NCBI RefSeq assembly: GCF_013359905.1
Contig: NZ_JABMCC010000121.1
Coordinates: 620,001 to 684,000, forward strand
DNA from: Paenibacillus taichungensis
GTDB lineage: Bacteria > Bacillota > Bacilli > Paenibacillales > Paenibacillaceae
Direction of reading: 5' to 3'
DNA: 64,000 nucleotides
A program made the translations under genes and the position numbers. The notes beneath the pieces are model-generated. The model was not told the DNA's origin and made no database searches. It worked only from the letters and a program-made list of their open reading frames with translations. Of this stretch, positions 25,978-34,584 are shown piece after piece; the stretch's first letter is position 1; every line of letters starts with the position of its first letter.

Positions 25978-27678
25978 TTAGTTTATTTTGAAGTTCTTCA
26001 TAGCGGATTGAAGTTCTACCGCTTGTTCATGCAGATGCCGTACGGTACTGGAATGGGAGTCCATCTCATTCAGTTGGAGATCCGCTGTAGAAGCAATCTC
26101 TTGCATGCTTTGACGGGACTTGGACGTGATTTGAGCTGTTTCTTCCACGGAAGCACTGACTTGTTCAGCTCCAGCTGATACTTGCTGGGTAGAGGCCGAT
26201 ACCGTCTGAATGGTCAGATTGACGTTCTGAATCAACTCGTTAAGCTGCTGGAACGCAGAGCCTGCCTGTTGAACCACGTGAGTACCTGATCCAATCTCTT
26301 GGGTTACCCGGTTCATGGCATCAACGGAACGTTCAGCATCTTCACGGATAGTACCCAGGTAATCGGAGATTTCCTCTGTAGCTGTCTTGGATTGCTCCGC
26401 CAGTTTGCGTACTTCTCCGGCAACAACGGCGAACCCACGTCCATGCTCTCCCGCACGTGCTGCTTCAATGGAAGCGTTGAGGGACAACATGTTAATCTGT
26501 TTCGTAATTTCAAAAATGGATTGTACGATGGTCCCTATCGCGATCGAGCGCTCGTTCATCGTTTCAACATAACGCAGAGATTCGCTTGCGGTCTGACCGA
26601 CACGTTCCATTTGCTGAATGGCATCCTGTGCCAGGCGGTTACCGTTAACAGCTTCGTTCGCAGCATCTCCGATCTGCTCGGATACTTCGGCAGAAGAGGA
26701 AGCAATATGCATAATGCCTTGCGTAATTTCTTCCATGGCTCTGGCATTTTCGGCCGCGCTGGAAGCGATGCTTACGCTGCCTTTCTCGGCACTTTCTGCA
26801 GAACGACTGGAGTTTTTCACCATACCGGACATTGATTCTACCCGTTTGAGCAAATCATTGGAGCCTTCGACAACTTCATTGGATGTGGAGAGGGCGCGGC
26901 TAATCATTTCTTTCAGATTATGAGTCATCGTCTGGAAGCTAGCAGCGAGCTGTGCAATTTCATCCTTACCTGTAATCTGAAGTTCAGCAGTCAGATCTCC
27001 TTGTGATATCTGTTTGCTATGTTGAACGAGCTTGATAATCGGTTTGGTTACACGTTTGATCATGCTTGTCGAGATGAGCCATCCGAGCACAAAGACCAAT
27101 GCTGTGATACCGAGGCACAACCAGAAGATCTGTGCAATCTTGTCCTGAATGAATTGGGCATCCATGCTGACAGCCATGATCATGTTACTTCCTGCAATCG
27201 GTATAAAGGCTGCTTTATGTACACCGAAGGAATCGGCATAAACCTGGCTGATTTCCATTTCTTTTTTCTCAATGGCCTCATTCATTGCTGCTTCTACTTT
27301 AATCTCATCTCCGGCTTTCATGCCCGAGGAGGTATTTGCGATGACCACGGTAGCTTTACCATCCTGAATGGACACCACGTATGCTCCGTCCAGATTATGC
27401 TCTTTGGCTTTGCCAGCCAAATAGGATTCCACGGTCAGTGCAGCACCCTCAGATCCGGCTCCGCCACTCTGTACTTGCAAAATTTTAGAAGCGGATGTGT
27501 TCTTGTATATATCCTGAATGGACGTGCTCAGGACCTTGTCGAACTGTGGAAGCACGTAGCTCTGCATAATATTCATGGAGACAGCATAGAAACTGATACT
27601 AAACAACAGGGAAGCAACCAGCAGTACGAGGAACAAAGTGCCTCTAATTTTACCGGCAACGGTGCGGTTTCGAAACAT
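25978..27678 (-). CDS. Methyl-accepting chemotaxis protein
   Basis: 566 residues. One N-terminal helix (about 14-36), an extracellular sensor of about 150 residues probably of single-Cache type, a second helix (about 182-205), HAMP, then the coiled-coil signalling domain with hairpin tip IEAARAGEHGRGFAVVAGEV. It relays ligand binding to CheA/CheW. No chemotaxis genes adjoin, so it is a dispersed receptor; ligand unknown. Confidence 0.9.
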   Translation of the reverse strand: MFRNRTVAGKIRGTLFLVLLVASLLFSISFYAVSMNIMQSYVLPQFDKVLSTSIQDIYKNTSASKILQVQSGGAGSEGAALTVESYLAGKAKEHNLDGAYVVSIQDGKATVVIANTSSGMKAGDEIKVEAAMNEAIEKKEMEISQVYADSFGVHKAAFIPIAGSNMIMAVSMDAQFIQDKIAQIFWLCLGITALVFVLGWLISTSMIKRVTKPIIKLVQHSKQISQGDLTAELQITGKDEIAQLAASFQTMTHNLKEMISRALSTSNEVVEGSNDLLKRVESMSGMVKNSSRSAESAEKGSVSIASSAAENARAMEEITQGIMHIASSSAEVSEQIGDAANEAVNGNRLAQDAIQQMERVGQTASESLRYVETMNERSIAIGTIVQSIFEITKQINMLSLNASIEAARAGEHGRGFAVVAGEVRKLAEQSKTATEEISDYLGTIREDAERSVDAMNRVTQEIGSGTHVVQQAGSAFQQLNELIQNVNLTIQTVSASTQQVSAGAEQVSASVEETAQITSKSRQSMQEIASTADLQLNEMDSHSSTVRHLHEQAVELQSAMKNFKIN

Positions 27679-28012
27679 AGGATCATCCTTTCACGTCATG
27701 TTCATTAACATTATCGCTTTTCCGTTATCGTAAGACTAAATACCAACGAAGAAAGGCCTAATTTTCACGTTGAGAAAACTTGGGAATAAGCGGATATACC
27801 TATATTACAAAATTAACCGGAGGTTGAATACAATAATTTTCACGATTCAGTGTATTTTTTTCAGAAATAGATGAATTTGTTACACGCATATTACATAATA
27901 TCAATTAATACCTACCAGAATAGTTTGTTATGTGATATATTGTTGAATATCGCTTTTGAGCGAGTAGAAAACCGGAATATCCGGTTACTCACACTGAGGA
28001 GGATTTATACAG
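27679..28012 (+). promoter_or_regulatory. Divergent intergenic region with tcyP leader hairpin
   Basis: 334 AT-rich bases between the receptor gene and tcyP. A hairpin at 27962-27990 (GAGT ... AACCGGA-ATA-TCCGGTT-ACTC) ends five bases before the GAGGAGG site of tcyP. The stretch TAATACCTACCAGAATAG (27907-27924) is reminiscent of sulfur-regulator (CymR-like) sites, but I cannot verify the match. A clear -35/-10 pair was not found. Confidence 0.4.
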
Positions 28013-29410
28013 ATGAATACCTTTTTAATCATTTTGAACGTCGTGGTTATGCTCGCTCTTCTGGGTGTCCTGTTCTGGATGCAGAAGAAACATATTTCGT
28101 TTACCAAGCGTGTATTTGCGGGTTTGGGCATTGGGGTTGTATATGGCGTCATTCTGCAACTGATCTACACATCTGATTCTGACATCATTACCAAGTCGGT
28201 CGATTGGTTTAATCTGGCCGGTTCAGGATATGTTCGTTTGTTACAAATGGTCGTGATCCCATTGATCATGGTTTCCATCATTTCGGCCATCATGAATCTG
28301 AAAGGCAAGCAGAATCTCGGTAAAATGAGCCTTTCGATTATTGCAATCCTGCTCATCACGACAGCGATTGCCGCAAGTGTAAGTATTGTGACTAGCTTGA
28401 GCTTCAACCTGACTTCCATTGAGATCGAAGGTGGAGACCGAGAGCTCGCACAGGGGCAGAAGATGGAGGAACGTCTCGTTGACGTGAAGGATCAGACGAT
28501 TCCACAGCAAGTGCTGGAATTCATTCCGTCGAATCCATTCGCGGACATGACCGGAGAGCGTCGTACATCCACACTGGCTGTTGTTATTTTCTCGGCCTTT
28601 ATCGGTGTGGCAGTACTGGGATTGGATCGCAAAAAACCACAGCAGGCGGAAACGTTCCGGGGCATGGTTAATGCGGTATATGCGGTGGTTATGCGGATTG
28701 TAACGCTGGTACTCAGGCTGACTCCTTATGGTATCTTGGCGCTGATTACGAAGGTAACCGCTACAACGAACCCGGATGAGATTCTGAAGCTGATCAAATT
28801 CGTTATTGCTTCCTACGTGGCGTTGATCGTTATGTTCATCATCCACCTGATTATCATTTCACTGTTTGGCTTCAATCCAATTACGTATGTGAAAAAGGTT
28901 CTGCCAACACTGATCTTTGCTTTCACATCCCGTTCAAGTGCGGCAGCGATTCCGCTTAACGTGGAGACACAAACGAAGAGATTGGGTGTTTCGGACGGGA
29001 TTGCGAACCTGTCGGCAAGCTTCGGGGCTACGATTGGTCAAAACGGCTGTGCCGGGATCTATCCGGCCATGCTGGCGGTGATGATTGCTCCTACGGTCGG
29101 GATCGACCCGATGAGCTGGGACTTCATCATTACTCTGATCCTGGTAGTCGTGATCAGTTCATTCGGCGTAGCCGGTGTAGGCGGCGGGGCAACCTTCGCT
29201 TCCCTGATCGTGTTGTCCACGATGAACCTGCCGGTAGCTTTGGCAGGATTGCTGATCTCGGTTGAACCGCTCATCGACATGGGCCGTACGGCGCTGAACG
29301 TGAACGATTCGATGACCGCAGGTCTCGTATCCAGTAAAATTTTGAAAGAAAACGATCAGGATACATTCAATGATCAAACTCGTGATCTGGATTCCGCCGT
29401 TCAGGTGTAA
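28013..29410 (+). CDS. tcyP: L-cystine symporter TcyP-like (DAACS family)
   Basis: 465-residue dicarboxylate/amino acid:cation symporter. VVIPLIMVSIISAIMNL, TSRSSAAAIPLNVE and GASFGATIGQNGC-like helical-hairpin regions fit the TcyP/YhcL branch, which carries an extra cytoplasmic or periplasmic insert near residues 135-185. Function is sodium-coupled cystine uptake for sulfur supply. Strong GAGGAGG eleven bases before the ATG. Confidence 0.85.
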   Translation: MNTFLIILNVVVMLALLGVLFWMQKKHISFTKRVFAGLGIGVVYGVILQLIYTSDSDIITKSVDWFNLAGSGYVRLLQMVVIPLIMVSIISAIMNLKGKQNLGKMSLSIIAILLITTAIAASVSIVTSLSFNLTSIEIEGGDRELAQGQKMEERLVDVKDQTIPQQVLEFIPSNPFADMTGERRTSTLAVVIFSAFIGVAVLGLDRKKPQQAETFRGMVNAVYAVVMRIVTLVLRLTPYGILALITKVTATTNPDEILKLIKFVIASYVALIVMFIIHLIIISLFGFNPITYVKKVLPTLIFAFTSRSSAAAIPLNVETQTKRLGVSDGIANLSASFGATIGQNGCAGIYPAMLAVMIAPTVGIDPMSWDFIITLILVVVISSFGVAGVGGGATFASLIVLSTMNLPVALAGLLISVEPLIDMGRTALNVNDSMTAGLVSSKILKENDQDTFNDQTRDLDSAVQV

Positions 29411-29462
29411 TTCAGATTCATAATAGGCGGATGGCAGTTACTGCCACAAGCCATGCAAGAGC

Positions 29463-29504
29463 AGCCGTTCTTCGGGTTAATCCGAAGGGCGGCTTTTTGT
29501 TTTT
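29463..29504 (+). terminator. Intrinsic terminator of tcyP
   Basis: AGCCGTTCTTCGG / CCGAAGGGCGGCT stem with a six-base loop, then TTTTGTTTTT. Confidence 0.9.
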
Positions 29505-29615
29505 AGCATCTGTTGGGTATACCGTAAATATCACCTGAAGTCAGTTGGAGTTATTTAGTGCTGTTCAACCTTGGGGAAATGTGATAGAGTATTCATGTTT
29601 TGGCCCAGAGCCAAA

Positions 29616-29656
29616 CCGCGGTTCGTAACCATCCCGCGTAATCAAAACTAGGAAGG
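29616..29656 (+). ncRNA. preQ1-I riboswitch (translational type)
   Basis: The stem CGCGG / CCGCG encloses the conserved GGTTC and the C-rich CATCCC strand, followed by the A-rich tail AATCAAAACTAGG that folds back as a pseudoknot. The tail runs straight into the SD AGGAAGG, so ligand binding should hide the ribosome site. The gene downstream is a queuosine-precursor transporter, which fits the known regulon. Confidence 0.85.
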
Positions 29657-29669
29657 CAGTGTATTTATA

Positions 29670-30353
29670 TTGTTTAATTTAGGATGGGGAGCGCTTTTTG
29701 TTCTCGTAACGTATGGCTTTTTTCTTTTGTGTTACCGCTTGTTCGGTAAAAAGGGTCTTTATGCCTGGATTGGTGTGGCAACAGTCATTGCCAATATACA
29801 GGTGACCAAAACGATAGATATTATGGGTATCGTTCTAACGCTGGGTAATACGATGTATGTTAGCATGTACCTGACCAGTGATCTGCTCAATGAGAAATAT
29901 GGACCGGGTGAGGCGCGCAAAGCCGTATGGTTCGGGTTCTTCACATTAATCATGACGACCGTGCTGATGCAGATGGTATTGTTCTTTGAGCCAGCATCGA
30001 CGGATTTTGCACAGGATTCGATGAAAACCCTGTTTGGTCTGCTACCACGGCTAGCACTCGGAAGTCTGACAGCTTATTTCATCAGTCAGTTCCTGGACGT
30101 GCGACTGTACACTTGGCTGCGTAAGATGGCGCCAGGGCGTAATCAGTTGTGGATACGTACCAACGGCAGTTCGATCATCAGTTCGTTCGCGGATACGCTG
30201 GTATTCTGCACGATTGCGTTTGCCTTCATCTATCCATGGGACGTCTGGCTTGAAATTTTCTTGACGACATACGTGATCAAATTTGTATTGACTGCGGTAG
30301 GAACGCCGTTTCTATATGCTGCACGAAGCTTTAAATTCAAGGACGAAGCCTAG
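29670..30353 (+). CDS. Queuosine precursor transporter (YhhQ/VUT family)
   Basis: 227 residues with six to seven membrane helices and the family phrase SDLLNEKYGPGEARKAVWFGF. It imports preQ0/preQ1 or queuine for tRNA queuosine synthesis. The only usable start is TTG at 29670, 13 bases after GGAAGG; nearby ATG and GTG codons are out of frame. The preQ1-I riboswitch directly upstream supports the substrate. Confidence 0.88.
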   Translation: MFNLGWGALFVLVTYGFFLLCYRLFGKKGLYAWIGVATVIANIQVTKTIDIMGIVLTLGNTMYVSMYLTSDLLNEKYGPGEARKAVWFGFFTLIMTTVLMQMVLFFEPASTDFAQDSMKTLFGLLPRLALGSLTAYFISQFLDVRLYTWLRKMAPGRNQLWIRTNGSSIISSFADTLVFCTIAFAFIYPWDVWLEIFLTTYVIKFVLTAVGTPFLYAARSFKFKDEA

Positions 30354-30392
30354 ATTCGTAGTTCATTCGTCCGGAAAATGTTGAATTCAACA

Positions 30393-30438
30393 CAAAAGTC
30401 CCGCAAAGCCATGCATTCATGGTTTCGCGGGACTTTTG
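30393..30438. terminator. Bidirectional terminator
   Basis: CAAAAGTCCCGC / GCGGGACTTTTG stem with an inner CCATG/CATGG pair, flanked by A on the left and T on the right, between convergent genes. Confidence 0.88.
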
Positions 30439-30455
30439 GTTATGGCCAAAAAGGA

Positions 30456-31547
30456 TTAGTCCGTCAGAATTTGCAGCTCTTTTGAATAGGACGTCAGCAC
30501 CTCAACGCCAGTTTCTGTCACAAGTACATCATCCTCGATACGCACACCGCCTGCGCCGGTTACATAAATGCCCGGCTCAATCGTAAATACCGTACCTTCC
30601 TCCAGAATGTCCATGTTCTGACCATGCAGTGAAGGATACTCATGCACGTCAATGCCCATTCCATGTCCAACTCTGTGCAGGAAACGTTCGCCGTATCCAG
30701 CATCTTCCGTAACCTGGCGTGCTGCACGGTCAATATCCGCACAGGTGACACCTGGCTTAACTGCCCGAATGGCAGCTTCATTTGCTGCGAGCACGGTGTT
30801 ATAGATGGTTTTAAGTTCAGGTGAAATGTCACCAAAGGCAAATGTGCGCGTAATATCTGATGCATACCCACCAGCGTAGACACCCATATCAAACATCAAC
30901 AGATCACCATGCTGCAATTTGCGTTCACCTGGTGTGCCGTGTGGCAAGCCTGTTTTGGGTCCTGTGAGCACCATGGTATCAAAGGAAGGGCCGTCTGCAC
31001 CCAGTTTCTTCATCTGGTATTCCATTTCGGCAACCAGTTCGATTTCGGTTACACCTGTACGAACGTGAGACAGTCCTTGGCGGAGCGTCTCTTCAATCAG
31101 ATGAATGGCGTGGCGAATGCGACCGACCTCATCCGGTGTTTTTTTCACACGCAAGGTGCGAAGCAAAGGGCCGACATCTTCAAAGTTGGCAGCGCCCAGT
31201 GCGGCGGTCAACTGTTCATAACGTGCGACAGTCACGTATTCTTTTTCGAGACCTACGCGGCCCAGACGTCCTTGATAACGCTCAAATAAGGCGTAAGGAT
31301 TGTCCGTATCAGTATGCGTGGCAATGTTCGAGACCGAAGAAGCGGCTGCGGCAGCTTCCTCGTCGAGTGCAGGCACGATCAACAGCGGATCTTCGCCCCG
31401 TGCAAGGACAAGCCCAAGGAAACGTTCATGCGGATTACTCGCAAAACCTGTTAAATAGTAAATATGTTTCGGATCTGTAATCAGCATGGCGTCCAATCCT
31501 TGCGTAGACAGACCAGCTTCCAGCCGGGATAAAGGAGTTTGATTCAT
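30456..31547 (-). CDS. M24 family Xaa-Pro peptidase
   Basis: 363 residues. An N-terminal creatinase-like domain is followed by a pita-bread catalytic domain with metal ligands in FDMGVYAGGYASDITRT (two Asp), HRVGHGMGIDVHEYP (His), TIEPGIYV and RIEDDVLV (two Glu). It cleaves peptides with a prolyl bond. AAAGGTGGAC precedes the ATG. Single gene. Confidence 0.9.
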   Translation of the reverse strand: MNQTPLSRLEAGLSTQGLDAMLITDPKHIYYLTGFASNPHERFLGLVLARGEDPLLIVPALDEEAAAAASSVSNIATHTDTDNPYALFERYQGRLGRVGLEKEYVTVARYEQLTAALGAANFEDVGPLLRTLRVKKTPDEVGRIRHAIHLIEETLRQGLSHVRTGVTEIELVAEMEYQMKKLGADGPSFDTMVLTGPKTGLPHGTPGERKLQHGDLLMFDMGVYAGGYASDITRTFAFGDISPELKTIYNTVLAANEAAIRAVKPGVTCADIDRAARQVTEDAGYGERFLHRVGHGMGIDVHEYPSLHGQNMDILEEGTVFTIEPGIYVTGAGGVRIEDDVLVTETGVEVLTSYSKELQILTD

Positions 31548-31584
31548 TAGTTATATGTCCACCTTTCATTCGTTCTATCTTTCT

Positions 31585-31612
31585 ATTATAGAAGAATGTC
31601 GGGGAAATCCAA
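31585..31612 (-). promoter_or_regulatory. Likely promoter of the M24 peptidase gene
   Basis: Minus-strand TTGGAT (31607-31612) and TATAAT (31585-31590), 16-bp spacing. The rest of the 251-base divergent region holds a short TTAC/TTAT tandem-like stretch (31708-31730) and no other clear signal. Confidence 0.6.
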
Positions 31613-31798
31613 ATGGAGGCGGGAATGATGACCGAAAATTAGCTTTAACTAGCCGTTTGAGTGGCAGGTGGGGAGGGTAATACAGGGCGAAACCGCGTAG
31701 GGTTGCCTTACTTATTTATTTACTTACTTTAGAAATGGACAGTCCCTTGAAACTGGGATTACACGATATAACATCGACATTAGAAGGGAGATGTATTC

Positions 31799-33007
31799 AT
31801 GAATAATCGACTAAGCGTTCCGTTATATGCTTCGTTACTCAGTATGGCTTTGCTAACAGCCTGTACTTCGGGTGACCCGACGACAGAATCGCAGCAGACG
31901 TCACAAGGACAGGGTACAGGTCAGGGACAGACAGCGGAAGGTGGTAATAACAGTGCTGGTGGTGGGGAAGAGGAAACAGATGAAAATGCTGTAATTCCTT
32001 ACGAGGCTTCCGTGCTGGTCGACGGACTCAATGTACCTTGGGAGTTGGTAAGCGTGCCTGATGGACGGATGTTTGTAACAGAGCGACCGGGTACCATTCG
32101 GGTCATCGAGAACGGAGAGCTGGCATCTGAACCTCTGATTGAATTTTCTGCACCGTTTAATGAAGAAGGGGAAGGTGGCCTGCTTGGACTTGCTGCTGAT
32201 CCGGACTTTGACAATAATGGCTATCTGTATGCATACCATTCCTATCTGGAAGGTGGTGGTGACATCGCCAATCGGGTGTTGCGTTTGAAAGTGAGTGATG
32301 GGAAGGCGACCATAGACAAGGAGCTGCTCAGTGACATTCCTGGCGGCGTGAATCACAATGGAGGACGGATCAAGATTGGCCCGGACAATCTGCTTTATAT
32401 TACGACAGGTGAACGCTATGAGCCGGAGCTGGCTCAGAACGAAGATAGCTTGGGTGGCAAAATATTGCGGATTGGTCTGGACGGATCGATCCCAGAAGAT
32501 AACCCTTGGCCTAATTCACCGGTGTACAGCATGGGGCATCGGAACGCACAGGGCCTGGCTTGGAACCTGGACAATGGCTATCTGTATGCCACAGAGCATG
32601 GGCAGCGTAATTTTGATGAAATTAACCGGATTGAAGCTGGTGAGAATTATGGCTGGCCAGAGGTAGAGGGAGACGATGATAAGAATGGCACATATCAGGC
32701 TCCGCTTGCGCATAGTGGAGATGAAACATGGGCTCCATCAGGTGTAGCTTTTATAAAGGAAGGGCCATGGGCCGGATCACTGCTTGCTGCCAATCTGCGG
32801 GGTGAACAACTGCTTAAAATTACTCTGTCCAAAGATGGTACACAAGTAACGCAGGTAGAGCCGATTTTTAAAGACGAGTGGGGACGTATTCGCAATGTGA
32901 CTTCTGGAGAAGACGGGAAGTTATACGTGCTCACGAACAACCGGGATGGCAGGGGATCTCCACGCGATGGAGATGACCAACTGATCGTTCTGACGCCTAA
33001 ACCGTAA
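31799..33007 (+). CDS. Glucose/sorbosone dehydrogenase-family lipoprotein
   Basis: 402 residues. Lipobox LLTACTS, a Q/G/T-rich linker to about residue 60, then a six-bladed propeller of the PQQ-dependent sugar dehydrogenase family (VPWELVSVPDGRMFVTERPG, GGVNHNGGRIKIGPD, GHRNAQGLAW, GENYGWPEV). It would be anchored outside the membrane and may oxidise sugars. Many Gram-positive members lack proven PQQ use, so activity is uncertain. Confidence 0.85.
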   Translation: MNNRLSVPLYASLLSMALLTACTSGDPTTESQQTSQGQGTGQGQTAEGGNNSAGGGEEETDENAVIPYEASVLVDGLNVPWELVSVPDGRMFVTERPGTIRVIENGELASEPLIEFSAPFNEEGEGGLLGLAADPDFDNNGYLYAYHSYLEGGGDIANRVLRLKVSDGKATIDKELLSDIPGGVNHNGGRIKIGPDNLLYITTGERYEPELAQNEDSLGGKILRIGLDGSIPEDNPWPNSPVYSMGHRNAQGLAWNLDNGYLYATEHGQRNFDEINRIEAGENYGWPEVEGDDDKNGTYQAPLAHSGDETWAPSGVAFIKEGPWAGSLLAANLRGEQLLKITLSKDGTQVTQVEPIFKDEWGRIRNVTSGEDGKLYVLTNNRDGRGSPRDGDDQLIVLTPKP

Positions 33008-33021
33008 CATTTATAATAGAA

Positions 33022-33064
33022 AAGGGGTTGTCCCGCCATGTTTATGACGTATGGGACAGCCCTT
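33022..33064. terminator. Hairpin between convergent genes
   Basis: AAGGGGTTGTCCC / GGGACAGCCCTT with one bulged base and an 18-base loop; no strong T-run. Confidence 0.65.
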
Positions 33065-33107
33065 CGCTTCAATATTTACGTAAATTTAAGTTAGTTGCAG
33101 GTACCAA

Positions 33108-33839
33108 TTAGTCCGCACTTTCCGCGAGTTCGGCAATGCGCCGACTCGGCTCATCGGTGTACTCGCCACCATGGTAACAAAGTACCTTCTCCAGCTTCAG
33201 GCCAAGCAGCCTTTTCAAGCTGCGAAGTGCTTCAGGCATGTCCGGTGTTGCAGGTGGAGCAGGACCCACCAATTCATCATCGACCACACGCAATTCATCG
33301 GCAGCGAGCAGGAATTGTTGCTCCCGGAAGTACAAGCAGATATGTCCAGGGGTGTGTCCTGGTGTATGAATGACCTGGATACCACCTTGTATAGGCAGCA
33401 TGTCACCGTCCTCTAACACTTTGGATATTTTGAACTCAGTCCGCTGTGAGATCAATTGTTCCGCCAGCTCCGCAATAGGTTCAGGCAGCAACGCTTTTCG
33501 TTCTGGCGTGAACTTGATCATGGGCTCTTTGCCCGTGATAAACGGAATTTCATCGCTATGCGCCCAGATTTCCACTTCCGGAACAGCATTCACCAAGGCA
33601 CCAAGGTTACCAATGTGGTCTATATCGGAATGGGTTACAATAATGCGCTTGATATCAGATAGCTGAACGCCTTCATGCTCCAGTGCGGACTGAAGTTCGG
33701 CGAATTGGCCAATCATGCCTGTATCCACAAGCGTAATGCCATCTTCATCGCGCAACATAACAGGGTAGATTGGGTTTTTACCCGCAGGTGTGACAATATG
33801 AAGATTTAGAACCGTAATTTCTATGGGTTGATTGTTCAT
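33108..33839 (-). CDS. MBL-fold metallo-hydrolase (glyoxalase II-like)
   Basis: 243 residues. Di-metal motif HSDIDH, further ligands in HTPGHTPGH and CYHGG. Substrate unknown; the class includes hydroxyacylglutathione hydrolase-like and lactonase-like enzymes. The start is chosen as ATG 33839 because it opens the domain (MNNQPIEITVLN). Its SD is separated from it by a hairpin (see 33840-33874). An upstream ATG at 33902 gives 21 unconserved-looking residues. Confidence 0.82.
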   Translation of the reverse strand: MNNQPIEITVLNLHIVTPAGKNPIYPVMLRDEDGITLVDTGMIGQFAELQSALEHEGVQLSDIKRIIVTHSDIDHIGNLGALVNAVPEVEIWAHSDEIPFITGKEPMIKFTPERKALLPEPIAELAEQLISQRTEFKISKVLEDGDMLPIQGGIQVIHTPGHTPGHICLYFREQQFLLAADELRVVDDELVGPAPPATPDMPEALRSLKRLLGLKLEKVLCYHGGEYTDEPSRRIAELAESAD

Positions 33840-33874
33840 ATTTGTTTCCGGAGCGAATCCGGAGCACCTCCTTT
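33840..33874 (-). promoter_or_regulatory. SD and start bridged by a hairpin
   Basis: On the minus strand AAAGGAGGTG (GGAGG at 33867-33871) is 27 bases from the ATG, too far for normal initiation. Between them lies TCCGGA-TTCGC-TCCGGA (33847-33863), a 6-bp hairpin of 17 bases. When folded, the effective spacing is ten bases, near optimal. There is no in-frame ATG, GTG or TTG closer to the SD. Confidence 0.55.
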
Positions 33875-33909
33875 GTCGTGTATGACCATTTGCGTGTATC
33901 ATGTATTCG

Positions 33910-34455
33910 TCAGTTCTCTGGCTGATTATATTTCAAGTGTTTTCTATACTTCTTCACCGTATCCAGGGTGGATTCAAACTCTTGCTTTGCATCGTGATTT
34001 TCTCTAATAATGGAAGCATAAGAAAAGTTGGAGTGAATAAGTTTATTTCTCAGTTGAAACACTTTGGCTATTTCTTCTTCAATTTTCTCTTCTTCCGATT
34101 TTAGGAACAGATGCTGATTTTTCAATTCAGCCTGAAGGATCTCGATATTGGATAATGAGCGGTATGCAGGAGTTTTCATCAACTGGATCGAATTAAATTT
34201 TTTTTGATACGTTTGTTGGTATAGTTGATTCAGCAGGTCTTCAATGATCGAGCATAATTCAATCGTCCATGAACTGTATTTTCGTTCTTTCCGTTTTTGG
34301 GTAAGCTCACCAATCTCTTCATCGTTCCACAGTTTATCTTTTTCATACAGGGATGAGTCTATCTTTTGCTGGAGATTATGAGCTTCCTGTTCGATGAGTG
34401 CAATCTCAAGTTTCGCTTCTTTTTTCAGTTTCTTGAAGTCTTCTTTGGTTAGCAT
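33910..34455 (-). CDS. Putative HEPN-domain protein
   Basis: 181 residues, all-helical, Lys/Glu-rich with a coiled-coil start (residues 1-55). Near the C-terminus R136-NKLI-H141 matches the Rx4-6H motif of HEPN ribonucleases. Base composition is clearly more AT-rich than the neighbours, suggesting transfer. No nucleotidyltransferase or antitoxin gene is adjacent. GGAGG precedes the ATG; a minus-strand TTGAAA/TATAGG pair with 16-bp spacing (34465-34492) could be its promoter. The family call is motif-based and tentative. Confidence 0.55.
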   Translation of the reverse strand: MLTKEDFKKLKKEAKLEIALIEQEAHNLQQKIDSSLYEKDKLWNDEEIGELTQKRKERKYSSWTIELCSIIEDLLNQLYQQTYQKKFNSIQLMKTPAYRSLSNIEILQAELKNQHLFLKSEEEKIEEEIAKVFQLRNKLIHSNFSYASIIRENHDAKQEFESTLDTVKKYRKHLKYNQPEN

Positions 34456-34584
34456 ACGTATCCTCCCTATAAGACCAATATGTGATCTTTCAATTATCTC
34501 ATATTGACGTCAGCAGTGCTTAAAAAACAAAAGGGTGACTGTCTCAAAATATGAAGAACCTCTGGTTCAGAAGGGAAGTACCTG

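Noticed and set aside
31708..31730. TTAC/TTAT tandem-like words, possible repeat array
   Set aside because: Only about 23 bases, irregular period, no spacer structure; not CRISPR or a stable tandem repeat.
33910..34455. Toxin-antitoxin pair around the HEPN protein
   Set aside because: Neighbours are a metallo-hydrolase and an SDR; no nucleotidyltransferase or small antitoxin frame was found.
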